64,000 nucleotides of DNA from Lactarius indigo (taxonomy: Eukaryota; Basidiomycota; Agaricomycetes; Russulales; Russulaceae): assembly GCA_025766275.1 (NCBI GenBank), contig JAFKAC010000067.1:248001-312000 (forward strand), given 5' to 3'. The notes beneath the pieces are model-generated. The model saw nothing but the letters and a program-made list of their open reading frames with translations, was not told the origin of the DNA and searched no databases. Every line of letters starts with the position of its first letter. Position 1 is the first letter of the stretch. A program made the translations under genes and the position numbers. Below are positions 11,270-21,840 of the stretch, one piece after another.

Positions 11270-11545
11270 AGAGAGCGGCAAGGGCGATTGAAGCGTGTCT
11301 TGATGTTGCAAGAGGTGAAGGGCAGCGAAAGTAACCGAGGGGTGAAGCCGGGAGAAGCGTCTTGAGACGCTGCAGGAGGTAAAGGGCAGCAAAAGTAACC
11401 GAGGGGTGAAGCTGAGAGAAGCGCGTCTTGAGACGTTGCAGGAAGTAAAGGGCAGCAAAGGTAGCCGAAGGGTGAAGGCGGGTGCGGTGGAGAGCGCAAG
11501 TGGGGGAGGAGTGAGAACGTCAGCCAATAAAGGATATCTAAGGTG
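11270..11545. repeat. Second satellite island
   Basis: About three partial units of the 9.4-10.6 kb satellite, with GTCTTGAGACG near 11,350 and 11,426 and GTAACCGAGGGGTGAAG in between. It ends about 40 bp before the stop of the MULE transposase. Confidence 0.8.
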
Positions 11546-11586
11546 GAAGAAATGAACCGAAAAAAAATTAAAGTGGGGATGTAGAG

Positions 11587-14309
11587 TTAGGAGGCGGGGG
11601 AGTGGCCATAGGGCCAATATATAGGATATGCCGAGTGATATGGGGCGTGCGCATACATGCCAGGAGGGTAAGGGGCAGGAATGGGGTACCACACGGGGGG
11701 AACAGAGGGAGGTGGAGCAGATGGGGTGGCCGCGTGCATTTGGTCCAGGGGCTGCGAGAGAACATGAGGGTTCCACACTACTGTGCCGGGGACTAAGGTG
11801 GAGGCAGGAGGCGGGGGATTTGATGGAGCTGGGGCCGTGCGTTTGCGGCCATGTTTTGGGGTTTGTGAGAGAGGGTCCGAGCTATTGGCAGCGACTGCGG
11901 CGTGCAAGTGCGCGTCAGCATTCTGGGCCGCCGTTTGTGCGTCTGGTGCAGCATTACGGCCAGAGCGAACACCGCCGCTGTATGGATCTGTAATCCTCAC
12001 ACGCGGTCGCTTATGATTGAGGTCGCCGATGCGCGTTGTTGCTGGGGGTTCAGGGGACAATCCGGTGCAGGGCCGGGGTCGCTTCCGTCGTCGCACAGCC
12101 CCCATTCGTTCTGCGGTCTCGGTCCATGAGCGATGATTGGGCGGGATTGCCTCTTTGTCCGGGAGTGGGCTGTCTGAGGAGCGAGAGTTACGAACAACTG
12201 CCGTCAGGTGAGCCTCAACCGCCTGGAGGCTGCGAACGGTCCCTGGAGACGAAGGAATGCCGTCGTCCAGAAATTCCTTAGAGACAGAAATCACATTCTC
12301 TAGTATTGATGTGGTTTCTGCACTCACATCGCTGCGCGCGTCTGGCGAACCTTCCTGGGCTGGCACAACTATTTTGGGAGACGCGTCTCCTGCCGCTCCC
12401 ACTCGTTGGTCATTGTCCCCAAAGAAATGGCCGACGGCAGTGACGTGTTTGCATAGCCGAATCCTAGGCCAGTCCGGACAATCACAAGACTGCTTGCCGA
12501 GGTCGACCAGGTACACCTGTGAAGAGTCTGTTGCCGAGCGCACAGAAAAGCGATCACTGCCGAGGCTGCGGATTGACTCGGCGTTCATTTCTGGTGTTCG
12601 CGCGAGGATTTCCTCGCGGCGTTTCTTGGCCAGATCTGCACCCTGGAACCCCAGGTCCTGGCCATCGTAGTGGACCACATAGTCTTGGAGCATGTCCTTT
12701 ACAAGTATGTGTATTAAATGATCAGCACGCCAATTTCGCTTCCCCTGGAGCCACTTAGATTTGAGAACATGGTGATAACTAGAATAATAATAGATTGTGA
12801 GCGATCTTGGCGATTTTCCGTCCGATCAGGCTACTTACGACTCAATAAGCATATTAGTATCACCCTCCTGAAAGATCGTGCGATCTTGCCTTGCTGTCCC
12901 TGACCAAAGGGATGCAACAGGCATCCAATTCACCTTGAGATAATCAATGAAGCTCTGGGGAGCCATGGGATCGGCCTGCATTTCCTCCCACCAGTAATCA
13001 AATTCTTTTTGGTCGTGTGTTTTTACCCATTCCCGCACGTGTTCCCAAAGTTTCGGGAATTCTTCCGTGCGGAAGTGCATCCGCATCGTGCGGAGCACGT
13101 GCCACCAGCACAGTAGAAGTGTGCACTCCGAGTATACGGCCTTGATTGCGTTCATTTGCGCTTGGTCGCGATCACTCATCACAATCGCGGGTGTGATCTC
13201 CGGGCTCCGCTTTTTTACGAAATTTAGGAAATATGTTATTGTTGCTTCCGTGCCGTTTGACGACAGCATCCAGGCGACAGGAACGCCTGTGGAGCGGAAA
13301 TGAAGTAAGTATCCGAAAGCGGCAAATCGCCACAAAGCGCACCATGACCCCATGAATCCCTCACAAGCAGGGTGAAAAGCTGTAGCCCCGTATATTGAGT
13401 AGTATTGTGAGTGGCATCAATAGATAAAAAATTTGAGCCCAGTGCTCGGAATCTCTCCTTCTGAAATTCTGTTTGAATACACAATACAAACGAATCTGGG
13501 GATAACCCAGATTCAAGTGGGGGAGGGTCCAGCTTGTCCTTCAGGACTGCCGCGCTACCGGCTTGCTGGAGCTGGGTGACCCATAGCCTCACGGAGATCG
13601 CGTCATTATCGTCAAGACGGATCTCCTCGTTCTCCACGATCCAACGAAGGCGGCGGATGTCACTCATTGTAATATGGTAATCGCGTTGACTTCTAGTGCA
13701 TGATTCCCGCACGCGTTTTAGCTAGTGACAATAAATGTCAGCCAAAAATGAAAACGTAATTGCCATGCACAATAGCCTTTGGGTCAATCCCAGTGTGAAC
13801 CATTTCCATGACAAGGTCTTTAGTCGTATCCGAGAGTCTGGTGAACCGTAGATTCTCATCGCCAAGCGAGTGATCGTGTTGGTCCTCATACCTCCCAAGA
13901 ATTGTCTCGGTGCGTGGATATCGCTTGATCGTCAAGCGACACTGGCAGCCCGTCTTCTTAGATGGGATCTTCCTCTCCCAGTTGTTAATGTTCTTGTAAT
14001 TGCACTTCCCACCTGTGTATTCTCTCGTGCACCTGTACACGCGGTGTTCCCGCCAGATTGGTGAATCTGACTGCACGACTTGACTCACAACAAGCTCAAT
14101 CGTCTTGTCACACTCCCGGCTGCGAGCCAGGCCAGGAACTCGGGCTCATCGGCCCATTCCCGTGTCATCCCGCCCTTCTCTCTGTCGTACGTGATGCTCC
14201 CGCGCAGCGATTTCGTAACGGTGACTTCCGGTGCCTTTCGCTTGTGCACGCGATACGCGTATGTGTTTTCGGTGATTGGGGGACCGACGGGAATTTCCAG
14301 GGTGGACAT
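11587..14309 (-). CDS. MULE (Mutator-like) transposase with SWIM zinc finger
   Basis: Four exons read well: to 13,771; 13,721-13,343; 13,286-12,839; 12,778-11,587. Introns are 13,722-13,770, 13,287-13,342 and 12,779-12,838. From 14,088 on this gives 778 residues. An N-terminal Cys/His DNA-binding region is followed by the MULE core: first Asp in FLSIDATHN, second Asp in VMSDRDQAQM, then the CWWHVLR helix. A SWIM zinc finger (CDCPDWPRIRLCKH) and a long Pro/Ser-rich tail end it. A plausible start is Met at 14,309. To link it to the core a one-base shift is needed near 14,113-14,120, so the copy may be freshly broken or my exon 1 is wrong. Terminal inverted repeats were not found. Confidence 0.85.
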
Positions 14310-14599
14310 AAATAGTGGGGGGTTGGGAAGGTGGTTGGAATTGTTCACCCATCCTTCCCACCTAAACGCGCATAACAATGATACACGGACGCGCGCCAAT
14401 ACACAGACACGTGTTGTTTACGCGTTGTTTGCATTTACATTAATTTTATTTTAGTTTCTATTTTATGTATTTGTTTTGTGAAAATAAAATTTGAGTGCGA
14501 AAGAAAAAGTAAAGAAAGCGGAGTTTGAATCTGAGTGGCGGAGAAGCGGTAAAAGCGGGCCGGATTGTGGGAAATGATGCGAAATTCTAAAGACTTACA

Positions 14600-14943
14600 A
14601 TGACTCAATCCTAGTACCAGTAGTTGTTGTACTAGGGTTTGCTACATTTATGCGATTTGTAGGACACTTCCAGGCGGCACTTTAAAGCCCATCTCATCTT
14701 GTATATAGGATACTGCATGAAGACCAAGATACACCATCTTGGTCTTCTTCAATTGTCACTTGTTCACCTTCTCTCTATCCTTGCTTGTTGTGACCTGTCC
14801 CTTCTTTAAAGGGGAGACTTCTACTATCTAGCACCTGCAAGTGTCTAGGATTGCCTTCGTGCCATACGTCATATGATGCACTTAGCTAAGTGGTTGCTGT
14901 CTTACCCAGGCTCAAGTTGAGCTAACATTGTGACGGCATTACA
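14600..14943 (+). repeat. LTR fragment, family E
   Basis: This ends TTGTGACGGCATTACA, the reverse complement of the start of the complete family E LTR at 20,950. It carries CTTTAAAGCCC, a TATATAGG box and then a perfect 12-bp stem GAAGACCAAGAT/ATCTTGGTCTTC (14,719-14,747, 5-nt loop), in the same order as in families C and E elsewhere. The 5' limit is unclear. Confidence 0.7.
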
Positions 14944-15083
14944 ATCAGCAAATAAAAGAAAGGTTGATGAGTGGTTATAACCACTTGTAATCACTGTAAG
15001 TGGTGTGAACAGGTCCAGGATTACAAATTGCTGAAAGCAATTGTGTTCATTCAATGGTTTTGAAATTGATTGGCAATTGTGCC

Positions 15084-16314
15084 TAGTGATCAGAAGGTTC
15101 AGTTCAGTTCTTTGGACCTTTTTGCCAAACCCTTGAACTGAACCATGGGTTCAGGTTCACATAGGTTCAGTTCAGTTCAGGAAGTGTCTAAACCCTGAAC
15201 CAAACCCAAAGGAGGAAAAATGAACAGAAAAACATCTTTGTGTCTACTGCTGGACCTTGCACTTGTGATATGTCACAAGGTGTTGCACACAGCAGGATGT
15301 GTGCTGTTGTATATGGGTCCACAGTAATTGGGGACATGTTTTTCTTAATGGGCTAAATGTGTGTAGATGTGCAGCAGGGTTGGGAACAGAAATGAGGTCA
15401 GGTTGTTGCAGGTGGTTTAACATGGTTATGCATGTTTGTGCATAACATGAAACTTCATATACATAGTTGCATGAGTAGGGAATAGGTTTAGTTTGAGCCA
15501 ATAAGGCTGTGCACAAATGCAGAAAGCTGGGGAAAACAAATGAACTCAACAGTCCAATCTGAGGACAAGGTAATAAGTAGTTAGACCTATGGCACTGCAG
15601 AACAAATTGAGCATATGACTGCCCAATTTCCTATCTTGGACATCAATGTCACACTGCAACTTTGTCACATACATTTATTATAGTTGAGTTCTCCTACTTT
15701 TGAGCTCAGTGTCAGTGTGGCTCATTCTTTTTGTTCTCCAGCTTTCTGTTTTTGTGCACAGCCTCATTGGCTCAAACAAGACATATTCCTGACCTATGCA
15801 ACTATGTATATGAAGTTTTGTGTTACATGCAAATGTGCACAACCATTTTCAACCACCTGCAATAGCCCAACCTTGTTTCTGTTCCTGACCCTACCACATG
15901 TCTATGCATGTTAAGCCCTTTAAGAGAGACACATACCCAATGACTGTGGACCCACATATGATGGTGCATGTTCTGTGGACATGTGCATGACACCTTGCAA
16001 TGTATCACATGCCCCAAGACCTGCAGATGCTCTTAGATGGAGTTGGTGCTCAAGCCACTGTAAATATATTTCTTGTAGAATAGGTTTACAAACCCATGAT
16101 ATGCACTATTACTGGCTGAGTAATTGAGTTCTTGAGATCAATTGAGATCAGGTTCAAACAGGGTCAAAAAGGTTCTCAAAATTTTGGGATATTGCTGAAC
16201 CCTGAACCAGACCATTGGTCCAGTTCAGGCTAAACAGCTGAACCCCAAACCATGGTTCAGTTCAGGTAGGTTCAGGTTTGAACTAAAGTTCTGAACTGAA
16301 CTTTCCCATCACTA
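15084..16314. mobile_element. Non-autonomous foldback element with hAT-like ends
   Basis: The ends are TAGTGATCAG and, inverted, TAGTGATGGG, followed on both sides by GTTCAGTTCAG. A perfect 8-bp duplication ATTGTGCC flanks it (15,076-15,083 and 16,315-16,322). Eight-base duplications and TAGTGATGGG-like ends are typical of hAT transposons. The two halves are long imperfect inverted copies: for example the block around 15,245-15,550 reappears inverted at about 15,690-16,020. No transposase is present, so it would need one in trans. If transcribed it would form a long hairpin. Confidence 0.85.
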
Positions 16315-16333
16315 ATTGTGCCCATGAATGGTA

Positions 16334-16743
16334 TGATGAACAGCATAGCTAGAGAATCATACTCACAGTGAAACAAAGAGTACTGTGGTGAGATATGAAA
16401 GCACAGGGAAGCAGATGACAGAGATATTTTGCAGGTGAAGCAAAGGGTCTGGCATATGAGTCAGAGGGAAACTGATGTGGGCCAGGAGTGTACATGGTAC
16501 TCTACTTATACCTTTTCTAAGGGTGACACTGGTACAAGGATAGTAACACTAGTCATGCAGTACAAGGCAGTATTGTTCTATAAATGGACAAAGGAGTGGA
16601 CATTCTAAGAACAAGGGAAGAAAGAGCAAGGAGAGTCTAGAAGTAAATGATATCATAATGACATCACAATAAAGATATAGCTAAAGGAAGAACAAAGGTG
16701 TAGTACAATGACTGGTCCAGAGGAGTCTGCATGATGTCATGGT
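16334..16743 (+). repeat. Truncated family A LTR
   Basis: It starts TGATGAACAGCATAG and follows the A consensus as far as CATGATGTCATGG, where LTR D begins. About the last third is missing. Confidence 0.85.
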
Positions 16744-17249
16744 TGTTACACCCTAGCAGGGGTGTGAGTTCTGGAGGTTCTAAATCACACAAGTATCAAG
16801 CAAAGACATCTGTTGTCTTATTGCTATGAAATACAAGTGGTAGGGGTGTGGCACAAAGTGCAGCACTACTCTGTAAAATAGGGCTCCTTGCCTGAAGTGT
16901 GTGACACTTCTCTACACTCTATCTTGCAAGTGCACAGAGTCTAATAGGTGTGATGTGTTGATATAGTTCAACTGCAAAGACTTCAAGGTGTCCTGATTAA
17001 GGACAGAGGTAGGGGATGCACAAGAAGAGGGGATAGAGTAAAGTCACACCAAAGGTACAAAGGCAAGGTTGCTAGATTGCAAACAAAGCCAAGTCTGGCT
17101 TCCTACAGTCTATGGTACAGGTTTATATAGGACAAGGTTCCAAACAACATGAACACAAGTTCACACAATCTTAAAGAGACTAAATGGGTTAAGAGGGCAT
17201 TTGGATCAAGGAAACAGCACTACTAATAACAGTAGCTCCTTTGGTAACA
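16744..17249 (-). repeat. LTR, family D
   Basis: On the minus strand it starts TGTTACCAAAGG and ends GGGTGTAACA, with matching TGTTAC/GTAACA ends and a CTATATAAAC box in the middle. Its length is 506 bp. It is seen only once in this window. The flanks ATGGT and ATGTA do not form a clean duplication. Confidence 0.6.
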
Positions 17250-17255
17250 ATGTAT

Positions 17256-17555
17256 AGTACAGAAGGGGAAAGACAACTGGAGACATACTGTAACTGAATG
17301 TCCAAAGTGTTGGATCATAATAATCCTGTCATAATTGATATGGAGTGCATCCATGGCTGGGTTATTGACTATCTCCCTGAGGTGGCCAATAGCCACTCTA
17401 GGGTCAGGAGGGGAGGTGGTGGGTTGTTGTAATTTAGGAGTGGGGGAAGCTGTTTGTCCAGGAGGAGGGATGCAAAGGGTCACTCCTTCTTCTGTTTCAA
17501 TGATGCTGGGGATGCTGGGGTTGATGGGGTGTGGTTCATCAAGTGCAGGAGACAA
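17256..17555 (-). pseudogene. Gag-like N-terminal fragment
   Basis: About 100 codons, Pro- and Ser-rich, then a short helical-looking part (VAIGHLREIVNNPAMDAL). It starts a few bases inside the end of the family B LTR fragment, where a gag would start, and is cut off by LTR D. That position is the main evidence; the sequence itself does not match the Gag of C1 or C2. Confidence 0.4.
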
Positions 17556-17565
17556 GAAAGGGGTG

Positions 17566-17664
17566 TAACGCCACTACAGGGGCATTAGGTATGACCTGTA
17601 CCAAGTTAGTTGATATGCAGTAGTACAAGCTCAGTGGCTCGACTTCAGTAGAATGGTGCACAAG
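17566..17664 (-). repeat. 3' end of a family B LTR
   Basis: This is the reverse complement of 3,958-4,056, including GCCACTACAGGGGC. It is cut at 17,665 by the C1 LTR. Confidence 0.8.
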
Positions 17665-18161
17665 TTTTATGCTCCACCAGCATTAGTCCAACTTGGACTC
17701 TTTGAGGGTGTAAACAACTTAGCAAAGAATAGGCGAATGGGGATCATGTGTCAACCCAATGCAAGCTGAACAGGGGCACTACAGGCACACACTGCAGCGA
17801 AGATGAAGAAAGACTATCCCTTGGTGGATAGAAGTGAAAGTACTCTTAGTCAGAGACTAAGGCAGATGAGTGAGTCAAGATGGTGGATTGAAGAAGACCA
17901 AGATGGGGACTCTTGGTCTTCTTAGATGACAGATACATGTGGGCTTTGAAGCACTGCTGGAACAATAGAGAACCAATAGTGTAACTAGCTCAAACCCTAT
18001 TACAGCTATCCTAGGAATGAGTCATACACGAGTCACAATCACATGTAAACTATCATGCTGACTGATATGATGTAAGAGTCCATGACTAATACTAATACCG
18101 GGCCATAGTCATAACCGGCCATGAGTCATATACAATGAGTCATTCAGTCCATACCATAACA
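17665..18161 (-). repeat. C1 3' LTR and polypurine tract
   Basis: About 497 bp with the hairpin GAAGACCAAGA/TCTTGGTCTTC at 17,893-17,921. Upstream in the element, 18,162-18,177 reads GAAAAGGGGGTGA on the minus strand and is the polypurine tract. The terminal CATAACA has decayed at 17,665. Confidence 0.85.
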
Positions 18162-18193
18162 TCACCCCCTTTTCAAGAGTGAGGCCCACCTCA

Positions 18194-19430
18194 CTAATCC
18201 ACCTTCAATTCCTGCCTCATCCACTCTGCTTCATCTTCCATACACTCCAGTATGTTAGCTTGTTCAAGATGATAGATACTGGCCTTTTTATCCTCTGCCG
18301 CCATGTACTTCTCCTCTTAAAGATGGTGTTCCCCTTTTCCAACTGGTCTTCGGTGAAGGCCATCTGTCTATAGCAGCATAGTTCTTCAATGTGACATCCC
18401 CAATGCATGTGAATAGGAGGTCAGTGGGGTGTCAGCCACAAAGCATGAAGTATTCTTTGTGGGGAATGATGGCACAGTTGTTCTTGGGGAGGTGTGGCGT
18501 GGCATAAAGGGGTTTGCCATAAAGAAACCCCGATCCCAGAACTAGTCCAAGTATGAGGGGGTCTCCTCGGATAACCTGTATGTGGGATGCCTGTACCATT
18601 GGTCTGTTGGGGAGCTTGATTGGGAATGTAATGTAATGGGGTCTTCAATTGACCCAGAACCCTTTAGGGACAACTGCTCAGGTTGCTGGGTCTTGCTTGC
18701 CCATTGGTGTATAATGAGCTGCTTGTGCCATGGCAACTCTTCCTTGGTGCAGGGGGTTCCCTGATGTGTCGACGAGGAAGGGAGTGGCTGCTGGATCTTC
18801 AGCGTAGAATTCATGTTCAAGGAATGCATGCCTGATGGGGTAATGGTCTCCAAGCTCATCTTCATCCTCAACTTCATCCAATATTCCTTCCACTTCTGCC
18901 TCATCTGGCGTCAGTAGGCAGCGATATGCAGTTGCTCCTGCTGCCACTGCGCTGCCGTCTCCTTCCATTCTTGCACATATTTCTGCATGGTGTTCAGCAG
19001 TTTCACCATGCAAGACAGCTGCTTGAAGCCAAAAAAGCTTGTCTTCAGTGATGAAGGTTTCAGGCTCACCAGTGTTGGGATTGGTAAGGGCATACATTGG
19101 CAGAGGTGTTGGTTGAGTTGTTGCTGTATTGTCGCTGAGAGTTCCCAGTATGGGCATAGGGAATCATTGCAATGTCTGGTGCAGTTCTTCAGCATTGATA
19201 GGTCTGTCTTCCTCATGCTGCATGGTGGGGCTTCTAGTGGTGACAGCTCCAGCACCCATGGTGTCATTGGTGGAGTTGGGGTTAACAAGTGTGGCGGAGG
19301 AGTCGTTGATGAGGGTAGAGAGGAGTGTGAGCTGGTCATTGTGTCGGGTAGAGGACATGTGGAAAGAAGATGATGGGGACTTAGCACGATGAGTAGCCAT
19401 CCTTATATGTGTTTCTCTGTTGGGGTTGGA
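18194..19430 (-). pseudogene. Conserved C-terminal Pol tail (C1)
   Basis: This continues the pol frame after the chromodomain for about 410 codons to a TAG at 18,194-18,196. It has the same blocks as in G2 and C2: an acidic run then GDHYPIRH, VPKGFWVN, KPLYATPHLP and ERANI-like end. The stretch with no matching stop codons from 19,157 to 18,678 encodes the first two thirds. Function unknown. Confidence 0.65.
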
Positions 19431-19782
19431 ATTTTTGAACTCCTATATGGCTTTGTTGGCAAATATGTCATCCTTATCTATCCATTGGTTATCTGAGTCA
19501 GGGTAGCCCTTCCATTTGACAAGATATTGGAGTCAATGTCTTCTGCCGAATCACCAAGAGTGCAGAATCTTCTCGACTTTGTATTCTTCTTTGTTATCAA
19601 CCAAATTGGGCAGTGGGTGCTGATAGTTTGGTCCATGCATGGGTGTCTCATGATAAGGTGTGAGAAGATCTGTGTGGAAGACATTGTGGATGCTCCACTG
19701 TGTGGGAAGTTCAAGGCAATAATTGACAGGGGACATCACCTGGGTGATCTTAAAAGGTCCATGGCATTTAGCAGCTAATTTC

Positions 19783-20323
19783 TGTTGAAGCGCAGAACTA
19801 ACAAGCAAGGGATAAGCTTGAACAGCTAGAGACAGACAAGTTACTTCAGAGGTAGAAGGAACTCTAGTACCATTACTACACACCTAGAGACAGACAAGTT
19901 CTATAGAACATCTTATAAGTAAAGGTGAAAGGAGTAAGGTAGAAAGGAGGAACTTACACTTCAGAGGTAGAAGGAACTCTGAAGTGTAGAGGCGAAAGCA
20001 GCAGTCCTTATATACAGGATGCTTAGATAATAATGGTCTGTGCGCACTGGTGACCCAAACACAATACAGGTGGTCAGTGCGCCAGAGGGAGAAACACCAT
20101 TGGATGGCAGAGAACAATAGCTGCCTAAAGCAGATAATACCAGTATCTTAACAATAGAAAGAACAATAAGAACCATATATGGATCTAACAATAAAGATAA
20201 ACAAAAGCGGTCCGTATGAGTCCGGAGTGTCCATAAGTCCATAGGGGACAGATACCGTATATAGTATGTGGGCTGACTCAATCAGATCCCACGAGACATG
20301 TGACTTTAACAGTCGCATCTCAA
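19783..20323 (-). repeat. Solo LTR-like insertion, family G
   Basis: 541 bp present in C1 but absent at the same place in C2. Both sides carry TAATTTC (19,776-19,782 and 20,324-20,330). Inside are two direct repeats: CTTCAGAGGTAGAAGGAACT (near 19,845 and 19,960) and CTAGAGACAGACAAGTT (near 19,820 and 19,887). A TATATAAGG box reads on the minus strand. The 7-bp flank is longer than usual for an LTR, so the true end may lie inside it. Confidence 0.7.
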
Positions 20324-20949
20324 TAATTTCATGGTTGGTTGGTGTGTCTGTAAGTGGCATCCTTCAAGCCACATGAGGTCTCCTTCTTTGAACTTGGGCA
20401 TATCTTTGTATTTAACCCATGACTTCTGCGCTCAGAACATGCAAGAGAGGGTGTGCTGTTGGGCTTGTTTGAACTGATATAGTTGTAAAGACACTTGTGG
20501 GATAGGGGATGGCCTATCGACCCAATCAGTGCAGGGGTTGAACCCTGATAAGAGGAAAAAGGGGGACTCTTGTGTGGTTTCATTGGGCCAATTGTTGTGT
20601 GTGAATTCTGCCATTGGTAGATAATGAACCCAGTCATCTTGTCATTTGTTTACCCAAAAATGAAGATATTGTTCCAGCCACTGATTTGTTCATTCCAATT
20701 GGCCATCCATTCAGGGATGATATGCCATTGAGATATTTTGGCTGATGCCAAGGATTTTGCATATCTCCCACATGAACTTTGATGTGAAATGGGGGTCTCG
20801 GTCACTGATAACACGCAAGGGGAGTCCAAATTGAGGGAATACGTGAGAAACATACAGGGCAGCTGTGCCTTCAGCTGTTATCTCTTCATTACAAGGAATG
20901 AAGACGGCTGCTTTGGTACAATTGTGGTCTGTGATCGTTAGAATGGAAT

Positions 20950-21840
20950 TGTAATGCCGTCACGACGTTAGCTCGACTTGAGTGCGGAGGAGGCGGTAAC
21001 AACTTAGCAGCAGATGGCCACGACGACTCGGAGGTCCATGCCCTTGTCCCCTGTGAACACACAAAGGTGCACGGGCAAGCATCTTGCTGATGCTTTTAAT
21101 GGAAATGAGGAAGATGCACAATAGGAGGTGAGAAAGAGTAGAGAAGTTTGAAAGAAGACGAAATACAAGTGTCACGGTTCCAGCGGACCGTTCCGTGACG
21201 AGAGTGAAGTCGATGACTTGTGTGTTCCACAAGTAGAGGATATGCTGCTTGGAGTACTCAGAGAGCACGCAAGAGAGAGGGTAAACACTAGATTCAAACG
21301 AAGAGTAGACAAAGTACATGCTACTCTATGACTACCTCTTTATACTCGTACAGACTAGGGGTTTTCGGGACTGTTTTCTGGTATTTACGAACTACTAATG
21401 AGCTGGCAAAAGGTCATCATACATGGCAGAGACAGCTGGCAAGAAAGACGTTCGCTGGCAATCGATTCGACGTGGCGCGTTCCGTGACCGTGATGTCACG
21501 TGGGCGTGACAACAAGTGACAATTCAAGAAGACCAAGATGGCGTATCTTGGTCTTCGCAAGCAGTCTTAAATACACATGGAGCAGGCTTTCAAGCGCTGC
21601 TATGAGTCACTGTAAAGTAGCGTCCAACGTATTGTGTAAGTAACTCGAACCCTAATACTACTACTACTAGTATCAGTGGCGTCCGTTCTCAGTCAGCTAT
21701 CGTTCCCCAATCTCCTATCGTGCTACCGTATCACCTAAGTCCGCAACTAATATACCTTACAGCCGTAATCGCAACCGGTACAGTAAGGGTCCGAATCAAG
21801 CCTCACCACTTCATAAGAGTCCACAAGCCAAAACGTGACA
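20950..21840 (-). repeat. Solo LTR, family E
   Basis: 891 bp, TGTAATGCCGTCACG to CGTGACA on the plus strand, flanked by GGAAT at 20,945-20,949 and 21,841-21,845. It sits inside the integrase core of C1, between the GYNS and ILTITDH codons. It has a perfect 12-bp stem GAAGACCAAGAT/ATCTTGGTCTTC at 21,528-21,556. Confidence 0.92.
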
